Source of the DNA: Rhodosalinus sediminis
Lineage (GTDB): Bacteria; Pseudomonadota; Alphaproteobacteria; Rhodobacterales; Rhodobacteraceae
Direction of reading: 5' to 3'
Length of the DNA stretch: 64,000 bases
Assembly (NCBI RefSeq): GCF_003385555.1
Contig: NZ_QOHR01000012.1
Span: 1-64,000, forward strand
Numbering within the stretch: the first letter of the stretch is position 1; each line of letters starts with the position of its first letter. A model generated the notes under the pieces. It was given only the letters and a program-made list of their open reading frames with translations. It made no database searches and was not told the DNA's origin. The position numbers were made by a program, and so were the translations under genes. This document shows, piece by piece, positions 1 through 9,158 of the stretch.

Positions 1-69
1 CGCCGGTGGCGGGAGCGCGGCCGCCGGTCGCGCGCCGGCGCGGCGGGCGCACGGGGCGGCGCGCGGGGC

Positions 70-978
70 TCATGCCGGGGCGGCCTCGGCGCGCGCCTCC
101 TCGAGCAGGCGGGCGGCCTCGGAACCCTGAAGGCGGGCGATGTCGTCCTGATACTTGAGGAGCGCGCCGAGCGTGTCGGCTATCACCTGCGGCGAGAGCG
201 CGATCACGTCGAGTGCGAGGAGGCACTTCGCCCAGTCGATCGTCTCCGCCACGCCGGGCGCCTTGAAGAGATCCTCGGTGCGCAGGCGCTGCACGAAGGC
301 CACCACCTCGCGCGAGAGCGCCGCGGCGGCCTCGGGCACGCGGGCCTCGAGGATCGCCATCTCGCGGTCGAAATCCGGATAGTCGACCCAGTGGTAGAGG
401 CAGCGGCGCTTGAGCGCGTCGTGCACCTCGCGCGTGCGGTTGGAGGTGAGCACGACGATCGGCGGTTCGGGCGCGCGGATGGTGCCGATTTCGGGGATCG
501 TCACCTGGAAATCCGAGAGCGCCTCGAGCAGGAAGGCCTCGAAGGGGGCGTCGGTGCGGTCGAGCTCGTCGATCAGGAGCACGGGCGCGCCGCCGTCCTG
601 CGGCGACATCGCCTCGAGCAGCGGGCGGCGGATCAGGAAGCGATCCGAAAAGAGCTCGTCGGTGAGCGCGGCGCGGTCGGTGCCCTCCACCGCCTCGGCG
701 GTGCGGATGGCGACCATCTGCGCGGGGAAGTTCCACTCGTAGACCGCGGAGGCGGCGTCGAGCCCCTCGTAGCATTGCAGGCGGATCAGCCGCCGGCCGA
801 GCCCGGCGGCGAGCGCCTTGGCGATCTCGGTCTTGCCGACGCCGGCCTCCCCCTCGAGGAAGAGCGGCCGGCCGAGGCGCTGGCCGAGAAAGACCACCGT
901 GGCGAGGGCGCGGCCGCAGACGTAGCCCTCCCCCGCGAGCAGGTCCTGAACGTCGTCGATCGAGCCGGGTGTGGTCAT
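70..978 (-). CDS. MoxR-family AAA+ ATPase
   Basis: A 302-residue AAA+ ATPase of the MoxR/CoxD type, a chaperone-like family that usually works with a VWA-domain partner to mature metal-containing or membrane complexes. Visible motifs are Walker A (GEAGVGKTE, about residues 43-51), Walker B (LLIDELDR) and a sensor-like VLTSNRTREV stretch. The open frame extends further upstream, but the ATG at 978 has a strong GGAGGAGGA site just before it and the Walker A spacing fits the family, so that start is chosen. The usual VWA partner (CoxE-like) would lie downstream, beyond base 1, so it cannot be confirmed; bases 1-69 hold only GC-rich noncoding sequence. Its substrate is unknown. Confidence 0.88.
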   Translation of the reverse strand: MTTPGSIDDVQDLLAGEGYVCGRALATVVFLGQRLGRPLFLEGEAGVGKTEIAKALAAGLGRRLIRLQCYEGLDAASAVYEWNFPAQMVAIRTAEAVEGTDRAALTDELFSDRFLIRRPLLEAMSPQDGGAPVLLIDELDRTDAPFEAFLLEALSDFQVTIPEIGTIRAPEPPIVVLTSNRTREVHDALKRRCLYHWVDYPDFDREMAILEARVPEAAAALSREVVAFVQRLRTEDLFKAPGVAETIDWAKCLLALDVIALSPQVIADTLGALLKYQDDIARLQGSEAARLLEEARAEAAPA

Positions 979-1145
979 GCGGGTCCTCCTCCGCCCGGGA
1001 GAAGGGCACGCGGGCGGGCGCCGGGTCAAGCGCGCCGCGTTGACCGCGCGCCCCGCGCTCGTCATGATTCGGCCACGATCGGCTGCGAGGCGCGGCGAGC
1101 AGGCCGGGCATCGCCCGGCCGGACGAGCCACGCGAGAGGGGCGAG

Positions 1146-2135
1146 ATGCGCGTAGCCGCGGTGACCTGCGTCAGGACCGAGGGGCCTTGCCTGATCGAGT
1201 GGGTCGCCCACCACCGCGCGATCGGGGTGGACGACGTCCTGATCTGCACCAACGACTGCGAGGACGGCACCGCCGCGCCGGGCGTGGTCCGCCACCGGAC
1301 CGAGGGCGCGTGGCAGGGCGACGCGCCGCAGCAGCACGGGCTCGACCACGCGCGCGGAGCCGGTCGGGCGCGACGCGGCGTGGCTCATGCACATCGACGT
1401 CGACGAGTTCGTGAACGTGCGCTGCGGCGACGGCACGCTCGACGCCTTTCTCGCGCGCGGGCCGGAGGCGACCAACGTCGCCATGACCTGGCGGCTCTTC
1501 GGGCGCTCGGGCGTCGCGCGGCTGGAGGATCGCTTCGTGATCGAGCAGGTCACCCGCCACGCTTCTGCCCCAAGCCGCACACGGGCCGGGGCTTCAAGAC
1601 GCTGTTCCGCGACATCGGCGCCTATGGGCGGATGTCCTGCCACAGGCCCGACAAGCGCGCGCCCGGGGTCGAGGACCGCGTGTGCCGGGTCAACGGCTCG
1701 GGCGCGGACATCACGGCGGAGGTCGCGCAGAGCGGCTGGCGCAGCTCGCAGCGCAGCGTGGGCTACGACCTCCTGCAGCTCGACCACTCCGCGCTGCGCT
1801 CGGCCGAGAGCTTCCTCGTCAAGCGCCAGCGCGGGCGCGCGCTGCACGTGGACCGGCAGATCGGGCTCAACGACTGGATCCGCATGGACTGGTCCGACGC
1901 GACCGACCTGACGATCCAGCGCAACCTGCCGCGGCTGCGCGCCGAAGCGGGGCGGCTGATGGCCGATCCGGAGGTGGCGCGGCTTCACGCCGCTGGCCTC
2001 GCCTGGCACCGCGAGCGTGCGGCCGCGCTGCGCGCGACGCCGGAGTTCCGCGCGCTCCACGAGCAGGCGCTGGCGACGCGGCTGACCGGCGCGGAGCGCG
2101 CGGCCTGGTCGCTCGCCCTCGACACGGAGAGCTGA
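1146..2135 (+). pseudogene. GT2-type glycosyltransferase, frameshifted copy
   Basis: Related to the intact gene at 2817-3875: both begin with an MR-ILAILTVRNEG-like segment, carry a (H/L)IDVDEFVN metal-binding motif, a TWRLFG segment and an FKTL(F/Y)R segment. Here the homology moves between frames: 1146 to about 1355 in one frame, about 1355-1560 in a second (LMHIDVDEFVNV), and back to the first from about 1562 (FCPKPHTGRGFKTLF) to the stop at 2135. The two shifts compensate. The region after CEDGT also looks several residues short compared with the paralogue. Either sequencing indels in GC-rich DNA or a decayed gene would explain this. The ATG at 1146 follows GAGGGGCGAG. The stop is one base from the start of the next gene, so the three genes form an operon. 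Confidence 0.75.
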
Positions 2136-2136
2136 G

Positions 2137-2817
2137 ATGGCGGGGACCGAGACCCTCACCTCGCGCGGGGTGCGGATCCCGAAGAACGGGCGCGTCGTGA
2201 GGGGGCGGGCGCGGCGCAACCTGCGCGCGGGCACCTACGAGCGCAAGGAAAGCGACGCGGTGCTGCGCATTGTGCGCCCGGGCGACCGGGTGCTCGAGCT
2301 GGGCGCCGGGATCGGCGACATCTCGGCCCTGATCGCCACGCAGACGCAGGCCGCCGCGATCACCGCCTTCGAGGCGAACCCGGCGCTCCTGCCATTCATC
2401 GCGGAGGTCCACCGCGCCAACGGCGTGACGACCGCCACCGTCGAGAACGCGCTTCTGGCCGCGGAAGCCGGGCCGCCGCGACCCTTCCACATCCGCGAGG
2501 ATTTCCTCGCCTCCTCGCTCGACCGCGACGCCGCGGGCGGCGTGGTGGAGACGGTCGCGGTGCCGGTGCGCGCGGTGGGCGACGTGCTGGCGGAGGTGCG
2601 GCCCGACGTCCTCGTCTGCGACATCGAAGGGGCGGAGGCGGAGCTCCTGCCGGCGGCCGACTGGTCCGGGCTGCGCGCGGCGGTGGTGGAGCTTCATCCG
2701 CAGTGGATCGGACAGGCGGGCGTGCAGGCGGTCTTCGACGCGATGCAGCGCGCCGGGCTCACCTGTTTCCCCCGCGCCTCGGAGCGCAAGACCGTCGCCT
2801 TCCGCCGGGGCTGGTGA
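2137..2817 (+). CDS. FkbM family methyltransferase
   Basis: A 226-residue SAM-dependent methyltransferase of the FkbM type. The SAM-binding motif I is clear (RVLELGAGIGD, about residues 47-57), followed by an acidic motif II (AFEANPALLPF) and a later DVLVCDIEGAEAELL segment, which is the FkbM signature. Such enzymes usually O-methylate sugars or small molecules. It lies between two related glycosyltransferase genes with a 1-base gap upstream and a TGATG overlap downstream, so methylation of a cell-surface glycan is the natural inference. The actual acceptor cannot be read from sequence. Confidence 0.85.
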   Translation: MAGTETLTSRGVRIPKNGRVVRGRARRNLRAGTYERKESDAVLRIVRPGDRVLELGAGIGDISALIATQTQAAAITAFEANPALLPFIAEVHRANGVTTATVENALLAAEAGPPRPFHIREDFLASSLDRDAAGGVVETVAVPVRAVGDVLAEVRPDVLVCDIEGAEAELLPAADWSGLRAAVVELHPQWIGQAGVQAVFDAMQRAGLTCFPRASERKTVAFRRGW

Positions 2818-3875
2818 TGCGCATTCTCGCCATCCTGACCGTGCGCAACGAGGGGGCGTTCCTGCTCGACTGGCTGGCGCATCACCGCGCGGCGGGGGTC
2901 ACCGATTTTCTCGTTTTCTCGAACGACTGCCAGGACGGGACCGACGCCCTGCTCGACCGGCTGGCGGACCTCGGCTGGGTGGAGCATCACCGCAACCCGC
3001 CGCCCCACGCCGCGCAAGGCGTGCAGTTCACCGCGCTGAACCGGGCGGCCGGCCTGCCGATCACCCGCGCGGCGGACTGGATCCTGCCGCTCGACATCGA
3101 CGAGTTCGTGAACATCCACGCCGGCGACCGGACGCTGCCGGCGCTCATCGCCGCGCTGCCCGAGGCCACGGCGATCACGCTCACCTGGCGGCTCTTCGGC
3201 AACTGCGGCGTGGTCGGCTACAAGGACCGCCCGGTGACCGAGCAGTTCACCCGCGCCGCGCCCGAGGTGATCTGGTGGCCGTGGCGCGCGGCGATGTTCA
3301 AGACGCTCTACCGCAACGACGGCACCTACGCGAAACCCGGCGTCCACCGGCCCCGCGCGCCCGACCCGGAGCGCGTCGCGGCCGCGCGCTGGTTCGACGG
3401 GCACGGGCGCGAGCTGCCCGAGACCTTCCGGACGCGGCGGGTCTTTTCCGATTTCGGGCGGGCCAACTTCGGCCTCGCGCAGCTCAACCACTATCCCCTC
3501 GGCGCGATGGAGAGCTTCGTGCTCAAGGCCGACCGGGGCCGCGCGGTGCACGCCGAGGATCGGCTCGGCCTCGACTACTGGGTGGAGCGCAACCTCTGCG
3601 CCGAGGAGGACACCAGCATCGCCGCCCTCGCCCCGGCCGCGGCGGCGATCCGCGCGGAGCTCGCGGCGGACCCGCGCCTTGCGGCGCTGCACGCCGAGGC
3701 GGTCGCCTGGCGCCACGCGCGCTTCGCCGCGCTGATGGAGGAGGACCGCTTCCGCGACCTCATGGGCCGGCTGATCGCCGCGCCGCCCTCCCGGCCGGTG
3801 CCGCGCGCGCTGGCGCAGCGGCTCATGACCCACGCCCGGCGCGCGCGCGACCGTGCGGGCGGGGCGCCACACTAA
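2817..3875 (+). CDS. Glycosyltransferase family 2-like protein
   Basis: A 352-residue protein of the Glyco_tranf_2_4 type common in Rhodobacterales. It opens with MRILAILTVRNEGAFLLDWLAHH and has the DIDEFVNIHAGD metal/nucleotide-sugar motif at about residue 95, TWRLFGNCG, and a conserved AMFKTLYR segment. The start at 2817 overlaps the FkbM stop (TGATG), which implies translational coupling; the longer open frame from 2703 lies inside the methyltransferase gene. The intact sequence here is the reference for recognising the broken paralogue at 1146-2135. It probably adds a sugar to a surface polysaccharide or modifies a lipid acceptor. Confidence 0.85.
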   Translation: MRILAILTVRNEGAFLLDWLAHHRAAGVTDFLVFSNDCQDGTDALLDRLADLGWVEHHRNPPPHAAQGVQFTALNRAAGLPITRAADWILPLDIDEFVNIHAGDRTLPALIAALPEATAITLTWRLFGNCGVVGYKDRPVTEQFTRAAPEVIWWPWRAAMFKTLYRNDGTYAKPGVHRPRAPDPERVAAARWFDGHGRELPETFRTRRVFSDFGRANFGLAQLNHYPLGAMESFVLKADRGRAVHAEDRLGLDYWVERNLCAEEDTSIAALAPAAAAIRAELAADPRLAALHAEAVAWRHARFAALMEEDRFRDLMGRLIAAPPSRPVPRALAQRLMTHARRARDRAGGAPH

Positions 3876-3959
3876 GAGGCGGTTTCCCGCGCAATTTCGC
3901 CCAAATGCGTTACTATCGACGCGGCAGCGCGCCACGGACCGCCCGAACGGAGACAAGGG

Positions 3960-4895
3960 ATGCAGGACGCCCCCGACCTCGACTCGCACCCCCTGACCGG
4001 ACTGGAGCGGGCCGAGTGGCTGGACCGGCTGGCCGAAATCACCGTCGAGAACGGTCATTTCGACGTGCTCGGCGCGCGCCACCTTGCGAGCTACATCGAC
4101 CATGGCGAGACGCTGCTCGTCACATTCGAGACGGTGGACGGCACGCGCGCGCTCTCGGCGCGCGAGGAACCGCTCGGCTGGCAGATGGTGCGCGATCACG
4201 GCTGGTCGCACCTCTGCCTGATGGCGCAGGGCGACACGTGGTTCCGCGATCCGGAGGTCTACGCCTACGTCGACCGGCTGGTGGACGAGGCCTTCTTCGA
4301 GGATTTCGAGCGCGTCGTCTTCTACGGCGCGGGGCCCTGCGGCTACGCCGCCGCCGCCTATTCGGTCGCCGCGCCGGGGGCGAGCGTGATCGCCGTGCAG
4401 CCGCAGGCGACGCTCGACCCGGACCGCGCGGAATGGGACGACCGCTTCACCGAGATGCGGCGCACCGATTTCAGATCGCGCTACGGCTACGCGCCCGCGA
4501 TGGTCGAGGCGGCAATCGAGATGTTCCTGATCTACGACCCGCACGAGCCGCTCGACGCGATGCACGCCGCGCTCTTTCAGGGTGACAACGTGATCCGGCT
4601 GCGCCTGCGCAACATGGGCGGCGCGATCCAGGGCGACCTGATCGGCATGGGCGTTCTCGAGCCGTTGCTCGCCGCCGCCGGCGACAGCGTGCTCGACCGA
4701 GAGCTCTTCTACGAGCACCTGCGCGCGCGGCGCGATCACATGCCCTACCTGCGCCGGCTGCTGGCGCGGGCGGAGGAGCGGGGGCGCCTGAAACTCGCCT
4801 GGCGGCTCTGCCGCACCGTCACGGCGCGGCGCGACGCCCCGCGCTTCGCGCGGCGGATGGAGCGGCTGGAGGAGATGCTCGGCGAGACGGTCTAG
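3960..4895 (+). CDS. Conserved Rhodobacterales hypothetical protein
   Basis: A 311-residue soluble protein. I recognise the family only as one widespread in Rhodobacteraceae and sometimes labelled, without visible support, as phosphoadenosine phosphosulfate reductase. None of the CysH cysteine motifs is present. A FYGAGPCGYAAAAYSV segment (about residue 122) resembles an alpha/beta-hydrolase-type nucleophile elbow with Cys or Gly where Ser would be expected, and it is followed by AVQPQATLDP. The C-terminal 70 residues are rich in Arg and helical. It probably stands alone, with its own start after GGAGACAAGGG. It converges on the next gene, the two stop codons overlapping in a CTAG palindrome. 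Confidence 0.75.
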   Translation: MQDAPDLDSHPLTGLERAEWLDRLAEITVENGHFDVLGARHLASYIDHGETLLVTFETVDGTRALSAREEPLGWQMVRDHGWSHLCLMAQGDTWFRDPEVYAYVDRLVDEAFFEDFERVVFYGAGPCGYAAAAYSVAAPGASVIAVQPQATLDPDRAEWDDRFTEMRRTDFRSRYGYAPAMVEAAIEMFLIYDPHEPLDAMHAALFQGDNVIRLRLRNMGGAIQGDLIGMGVLEPLLAAAGDSVLDRELFYEHLRARRDHMPYLRRLLARAEERGRLKLAWRLCRTVTARRDAPRFARRMERLEEMLGETV

Positions 4896-5167
4896 CGCCG
4901 CCGGTCGGCGACCGCGCCGCGGAGCTCGTTCTGGAAAACGCCGATCGCGCCGCCGAGGACGACGAGCACCGGCGAGACCTCGTCCATCACCAGCACCAAA
5001 AGCACCGAGGCCGCGAAGAGCGCCGCGGCGAAGGCCGCGACGCGCCGCCCGGCGGCGTCGGGCATCCGCGCCTCGCCCAGCGCGCGGGCCATCGCCTCGG
5101 TGACCCGGTCCTCGATGTAAGGGGTGGCGGCCCCCGCAGCCGCCGCGACGATCAGCGTGAAGAGCAT
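4892..5167 (-). CDS. Small predicted membrane protein
   Basis: A 91-residue protein with two hydrophobic stretches: the N-terminal [13 protein letters not shown] and a longer central [29 protein letters not shown]. The ATG at 5167 is chosen because it follows a strong GGGAGG site; the frame continues upstream without a better start. A short charged tail ([12 protein letters not shown]) ends it. It resembles small uncharacterised inner-membrane proteins of Rhodobacterales. No catalytic motif is visible and no function can be assigned. It is divergent from pyrC about 100 bases away. Confidence 0.65.
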   Translation of the reverse strand: MLFTLIVAAAAGAATPYIEDRVTEAMARALGEARMPDAAGRRVAAFAAALFAASVLLVLVMDEVSPVLVVLGGAIGVFQNELRGAVADRRR

Positions 5168-5274
5168 GGGGCTCCCTCCCTTCGCTCGGCGCGCGCTGTC
5201 TGCCGCATGCGCCCGGCGCGGGCAATCGTCCGTCGCGCTGGCGCGCCGCGCGGGGATGGGATAAGCGCGGGGCC

Positions 5275-6315
5275 ATGACGACGACACTCGAGATCCGCCG
5301 CCCCGACGACTGGCACCTGCACCTGCGCGACGGCGCGACGCTCGCGGGCGTTCTGCCGGCGAGCGCGCAGGCCTTCGCCCGGGCCATCGTGATGCCCAAC
5401 CTCGTGCCGCCGGTGGTGACCGGGGCGCAGGCCGCCGCCTACCGCGACCGCATCCGCGCCGCGCTGCCCGAGGGCGCGCGCTTCACGCCGCTGATGACGC
5501 TCTACCTGACCGAGGAGACGGACCCGGAGGACGTGGTGCGCGCCCATGCCGAGGGGCTCGTGACGGCGGTGAAGCTCTACCCCGCCGGCGCGACGACGAA
5601 CTCGGCCTCGGGCGTGCGCGACTTCGGCCGCGTGCGCGGCGTGCTGGAGCGCATGGCCGAGGCCGGCGTGCCGCTCTGCGTGCACGGGGAGGTGACGGAC
5701 CCCGACATCGACATCTTCGACCGGGAGGCCGTCTTCATCGAGCGGGTGCTCGACCCGATGCGCCGCGCGACGCCGGGGCTGCGCGTGGTGATGGAACACG
5801 TGACCACCGCCGACGCCGTCACCTACGTCAAGAGCGCCGAGCGCGATCTCGGCGCGACGATCACGGTGCACCATCTCGTCATCAACCGGAATCACCTGCT
5901 CGCCGGGGGTATCCGCCCGCATTACTACTGCCTGCCCGTGGCCAAGCGCGAGACGCACCGTCAGGCCCTGCGCGAGGCGGCGGTCTCGGGCGATCCGCGC
6001 TTCTTCCTCGGCACCGACAGCGCGCCCCACGTCGACGCCGAGAAGGAGACCGCCTGCGGCTGCGCGGGCATCTTCACGGCGCCGGTGGCGCTGCCGGTGC
6101 TGGCCGAGGTCTTCGAGGCCGAGGGCGCGCTCGACCGGCTCGAGGGCTTCACCTCCCGCCACGGCCCGGCCTTCTACGGGCTGCCCGTGAACGAGGAGAC
6201 GGTGACGCTCGAGAAGGGCGAGGCCACCGTCCCGCCCGCCCGCGTCGAGACGGGCGACGGCCCGGTCACCGTCTTCGACCCCGGCTTTCCCCTGCACTGG
6301 CGCCTCCGCGCCTGA
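5275..6315 (+). CDS. pyrC: Dihydroorotase (class II)
   Basis: A 346-residue dihydroorotase that cyclises N-carbamoyl-aspartate to dihydroorotate in pyrimidine synthesis. The first metal motif is DDWHLHLRD near residue 11. The carboxylated lysine is in [13 protein letters not shown] (about 100), with metal-ligand histidines in CVHGEV and VMEHVTT and the catalytic aspartate in FLGTDSAPH. The length matches the E. coli-type enzyme (about 348), not the longer class I proteins. pyrE follows after 77 bases that contain a long hairpin, so the two genes may form an operon with adjustable read-through. Confidence 0.96.
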   Translation: MTTTLEIRRPDDWHLHLRDGATLAGVLPASAQAFARAIVMPNLVPPVVTGAQAAAYRDRIRAALPEGARFTPLMTLYLTEETDPEDVVRAHAEGLVTAVKLYPAGATTNSASGVRDFGRVRGVLERMAEAGVPLCVHGEVTDPDIDIFDREAVFIERVLDPMRRATPGLRVVMEHVTTADAVTYVKSAERDLGATITVHHLVINRNHLLAGGIRPHYYCLPVAKRETHRQALREAAVSGDPRFFLGTDSAPHVDAEKETACGCAGIFTAPVALPVLAEVFEAEGALDRLEGFTSRHGPAFYGLPVNEETVTLEKGEATVPPARVETGDGPVTVFDPGFPLHWRLRA

Positions 6316-6321
6316 CCGCGC

Positions 6322-6370
6322 GTCCGCCCTGCCGGGCGTCCTCGCTGCGAGGACGCCCGCGAGGGCGGAC
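6322..6370 (+). repeat. Long inverted repeat between pyrC and pyrE
   Basis: Two 23-base arms (6322-6344 and 6348-6370) separated by a CTG loop pair at 21 of 23 positions; the only mismatch is a central GC/CG pair. There is no T-run after it, so it is not a textbook intrinsic terminator. Its position, 22 bases before the pyrE start, suits an attenuating or mRNA-stabilising stem, or a dispersed palindromic element. Confidence 0.75.
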
Positions 6371-6392
6371 CGAGCCCTTCGAGGAGACCCCG

Positions 6393-7067
6393 ATGATCAC
6401 CACCGCGCCCCCGCCCGAGGAGATCGCCCGCCTCGCCGCCCGCATGCTGCTGGAGGTGGAGGCGGTGCATTTCAACGCCGAAGCGCCCTTCACGCTGGCC
6501 TCCGGCAAGCCCTCGCCCACCTACATCGACTGCCGCCGGCTCATCGGCTTCCCGCGGGTGCGCACCGCGCTGATGGATTACCTCGCCGCCACGGTCCTGC
6601 GCGAGGCCGGGTTCGAGCGCTTCGACGTCGTCGCGGGCGGCGAGACGGCGGGCATCCCCTTCGCCGCGCTGATCGCCGAGCGGCTCGGCCTGCCTATGGC
6701 CTACATCCGCAAGAAGCCGAAGGGCTACGGGCGCAACGCGCGGATCGAGGGCGTGGTGAACGAGGGCGACCGGGTGCTGCTGGTCGAGGATCTGGCGACC
6801 GACGGCGGCTCCAAGCTCTCCTTCGTCGAGGCGATTCGCGAGGCGGGGGGCGAATGCGCCTACACCGCGGTGATCTTCGCCTACGGCATCTTTCCCGAGG
6901 GCGAGGCAAAGCTGGCAGAGGCCGGCGTGCGGCTCCTGTCGCTGACGACCTGGCGCGACGTGCTCGCCGAAGCCCGCGCGCAGGCGGCGTTTCCCGCCGG
7001 GACGCTCGACGAGGTGGCGGCCTTCCTCGACGCGCCGCAGGCCTGGCAGGCGGCGCGCGGCGGCTGA
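6393..7067 (+). CDS. pyrE: Orotate phosphoribosyltransferase
   Basis: A 224-residue type I phosphoribosyltransferase that converts orotate and PRPP to OMP. Recognisable features are the substrate loop [20 protein letters not shown], the [20 protein letters not shown] segment, the flexible catalytic loop [18 protein letters not shown] and the PRPP motif [17 protein letters not shown]. It lies directly downstream of pyrC in the same direction, consistent with shared regulation of pyrimidine synthesis. The start at 6393 follows a GAGGAG site. Confidence 0.95.
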   Translation: MITTAPPPEEIARLAARMLLEVEAVHFNAEAPFTLASGKPSPTYIDCRRLIGFPRVRTALMDYLAATVLREAGFERFDVVAGGETAGIPFAALIAERLGLPMAYIRKKPKGYGRNARIEGVVNEGDRVLLVEDLATDGGSKLSFVEAIREAGGECAYTAVIFAYGIFPEGEAKLAEAGVRLLSLTTWRDVLAEARAQAAFPAGTLDEVAAFLDAPQAWQAARGG

Positions 7068-7162
7068 GGCGCGGGTGTGTCCCGCGCGGCACAGTCCGCT
7101 CCGCGCGACGCCAGATGTTGACGCCACGCCGGGACACGCCGCAAGATCGGCGCGGGCAAAGC

Positions 7163-7190
7163 GTCCACAGGCTGTCCACAGCTTATACAG
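7163..7190 (+). promoter_or_regulatory. Tandem DnaA-box-like motifs upstream of dnaB
   Basis: GTCCACAG occurs at 7163-7170 and again at 7174-7181, followed by TTATACAG at 7183-7190, so three related 8-9-mers stand about 10-11 bases apart. CTGTCCACA differs from the E. coli DnaA box TTATCCACA at two positions. The cluster lies 60-85 bases before dnaB, where a DnaA-responsive promoter would be plausible. The site is recognised by eye only. Confidence 0.4.
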
Positions 7191-7248
7191 TTTGCCCTGA
7201 TCGGACGGTCGGGGCTATCCGGTCCGCATCAGGACGAGGGGGCCAGCC

Positions 7249-8739
7249 ATGAATCAGCTCGCGGGGTTCAACCCGGCCGGGGCGGAGATCGACGCCCCGG
7301 AGACGATGCCGCATTCGGTCGAGGCCGAGCAGCAGCTTCTCGGCGCGATCCTGACCAACAACGACATCTTCGACCGCGTCGCGGCGGTCGTCGGCCCGCA
7401 GCATTTCTACGATCCGGTGCACGCCCGCATCTTCGAGATCGCGGCGGCGCGCATCTCAAAGAATGCGCTGGCAACGCCGGTCACGCTCAAGACCTTCATG
7501 GAGGGCGACGAGGGGCTCGAGGCGCTCGGCGGGCCGGCCTATCTCGCCCGGCTCGCGGGCGCGGCGATCGCGGGCTACGCGGCGAAGGACTACGCGCAGC
7601 TCATCTACGACCTCGCCATCCGGCGCGAGCTGATCGGGCTCGGGCGCGACATCTCGGCCCGGGCCGCCAAGATGGAGGTCGACAGCGAGCCGCGCGAGCA
7701 GATCGTCGAGGCCGAGCAGGCGCTCTACCGCCTCGCCGAGCAGGGCAAGTCCGACAGCGGCTTCAAGTCCTTCCTCAACGCCTCGCTCGAGGCGGTGCAG
7801 GTCGCGGTGGCCGCGCACAAGCGCAAGGGGCAGCTAGCCGGCATCTCCACCGGGCTCATGGACCTCGACGCGAAGCTCGGCGGCCTGCACAAGTCCGACC
7901 TGCTGATCCTCGCCGGGCGCCCCTCGATGGGCAAGACGTCGCTCGCCACCAACGTCGCCTTCAACGTCGCGCGCGCCTACAAGCGCGGCACGCTCTCCGA
8001 CGGGAGCGAGGGCGCGGTCGAGGGCGGCGCGGTCGGCTTCTTCAGCCTCGAGATGAGCGCCGAACAGCTCGCCACCCGCGTGCTCTCGGACGCCTCCGAG
8101 ATCCCCTCGGAACGGGTGCGCAAGGGCGACCTGACCGAGGAGGAGTTCCAGCGCTTCGCCGCCGCCGCGCGCGAGCTCGAGGCCTGCCCGCTCTACATCG
8201 ACGACACCCCGGCGCTGCCCATCGCGCAGCTCGCCGCGCGGGCGCGGCGGCTGAAGCGGACGTACGGGCTCGATCTCATCATGGTGGACTACCTGCAACT
8301 GGTCCGCCCGGGCGCGGCGAAGGACAGCCGCGTCAACGAGGTGAGCGAGATCACGCAAGGCCTGAAGGCCATCGCCAAGGAACTCGACGTGCCCGTGATC
8401 GCGCTCAGCCAGCTTTCGCGGCAGGTCGAAAGCCGCGAGGACAAACGCCCGCAGCTCGCCGACCTGCGCGAATCGGGCTCGATCGAGCAGGACGCCGACG
8501 TGGTGATGTTCGTCTTCCGCGAGGAATACTACAAGGAGCGCGAAAAGCCGGGCGACCACGACCTCGACGCGATGGCCAAGTGGCAGGAGGAGATGGAGAA
8601 GCTCCACGGCCGCGCCGAGGTCATCATCGGCAAGCAGCGCCACGGCCCCATCGGCTCGGTCGAGCTCAGCTTCGAGGGCAAGTTCACCCGCTTCGGCAAC
8701 CTCGCCAAGCCCTGGCAGCAGGAGGGCGGCGGGTTCTGA
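7249..8739 (+). CDS. dnaB: Replicative DNA helicase DnaB
   Basis: A 496-residue hexameric 5'-3' helicase that unwinds DNA at the replication fork. The N-terminal domain opens with PHSVEAEQQLLGAILTNN, typical of DnaB. The RecA-like domain has Walker A in LAGRPSMGKTSLA (about residue 222), LIMVDYLQL as Walker B and the ALSQLSRQVESR/DLRESGSIEQDAD motifs near the C-terminus. A glycine- and glutamate-rich stretch after ARAYKRGT is the variable insertion often seen in alphaproteobacterial DnaB. The gene is alone in its direction, with DnaA-box-like repeats just upstream. No intein is present. Confidence 0.97.
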   Translation: MNQLAGFNPAGAEIDAPETMPHSVEAEQQLLGAILTNNDIFDRVAAVVGPQHFYDPVHARIFEIAAARISKNALATPVTLKTFMEGDEGLEALGGPAYLARLAGAAIAGYAAKDYAQLIYDLAIRRELIGLGRDISARAAKMEVDSEPREQIVEAEQALYRLAEQGKSDSGFKSFLNASLEAVQVAVAAHKRKGQLAGISTGLMDLDAKLGGLHKSDLLILAGRPSMGKTSLATNVAFNVARAYKRGTLSDGSEGAVEGGAVGFFSLEMSAEQLATRVLSDASEIPSERVRKGDLTEEEFQRFAAAARELEACPLYIDDTPALPIAQLAARARRLKRTYGLDLIMVDYLQLVRPGAAKDSRVNEVSEITQGLKAIAKELDVPVIALSQLSRQVESREDKRPQLADLRESGSIEQDADVVMFVFREEYYKEREKPGDHDLDAMAKWQEEMEKLHGRAEVIIGKQRHGPIGSVELSFEGKFTRFGNLAKPWQQEGGGF

Positions 8740-9158
8740 TCCGGCGGCCCTGGGGTCGGAAGGCGGCGCTGCCACGGACCTGACACCTGTCGGGCAGGCT
8801 GCCGCGTCGGCCTCCGGGCCGGGGGCGTCAGACCGGCCCGGCGCCTCGGCGCGGGCGCGACGGCGCACCTCGCCCGCGGGGACAGTCCCGGCGGGTCGAT
8901 CGCGCTCCCCCCTTCCCTCTTCGAGTCTCCGAGCGCGCGGCGGGGCACGGCCTCCCCGCATCGCCGCAGGTTCGGGGATATGCCGCGCCGCGCACGCCCC
9001 GGACCGGCGCCGCGGGATGCGACCGCCGGGCCTCGGGTCGCCCGGTGCGCCGGAAGGTCGCGCGCTCCCCCGGCGCAGGCGCGCATCGGGCAACGGCGAT
9101 GCCGCCGCTCCCGGCCTTGTGACTGGACAGGGCGCACCTTCCCCTGCGTAATGACCCT
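8740..9158 (+). other. Intergenic region without a recognised gene
   Basis: 419 GC-rich bases between dnaB and the DUF1194 gene. The open frames here look like chance frames of high-GC DNA; I see no tRNA, no convincing terminator T-run and no repeat shared with other parts of the window. The last 60 bases presumably hold the promoter of the downstream gene. Confidence 0.5.

Noticed and set aside
391-1155. Long plus-strand frame opposite the MoxR gene
   Set aside because: It mirrors the codons of the MoxR gene; no domain or ribosome-binding site. The same applies to many long frames opposite or inside core genes in this GC-rich DNA.
3960-4895. Phosphoadenosine phosphosulfate reductase annotation
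   Set aside because: No CysH cysteine motif (CC, CxxC or ECGIH) is present, whereas both true cysH genes in this window have them.
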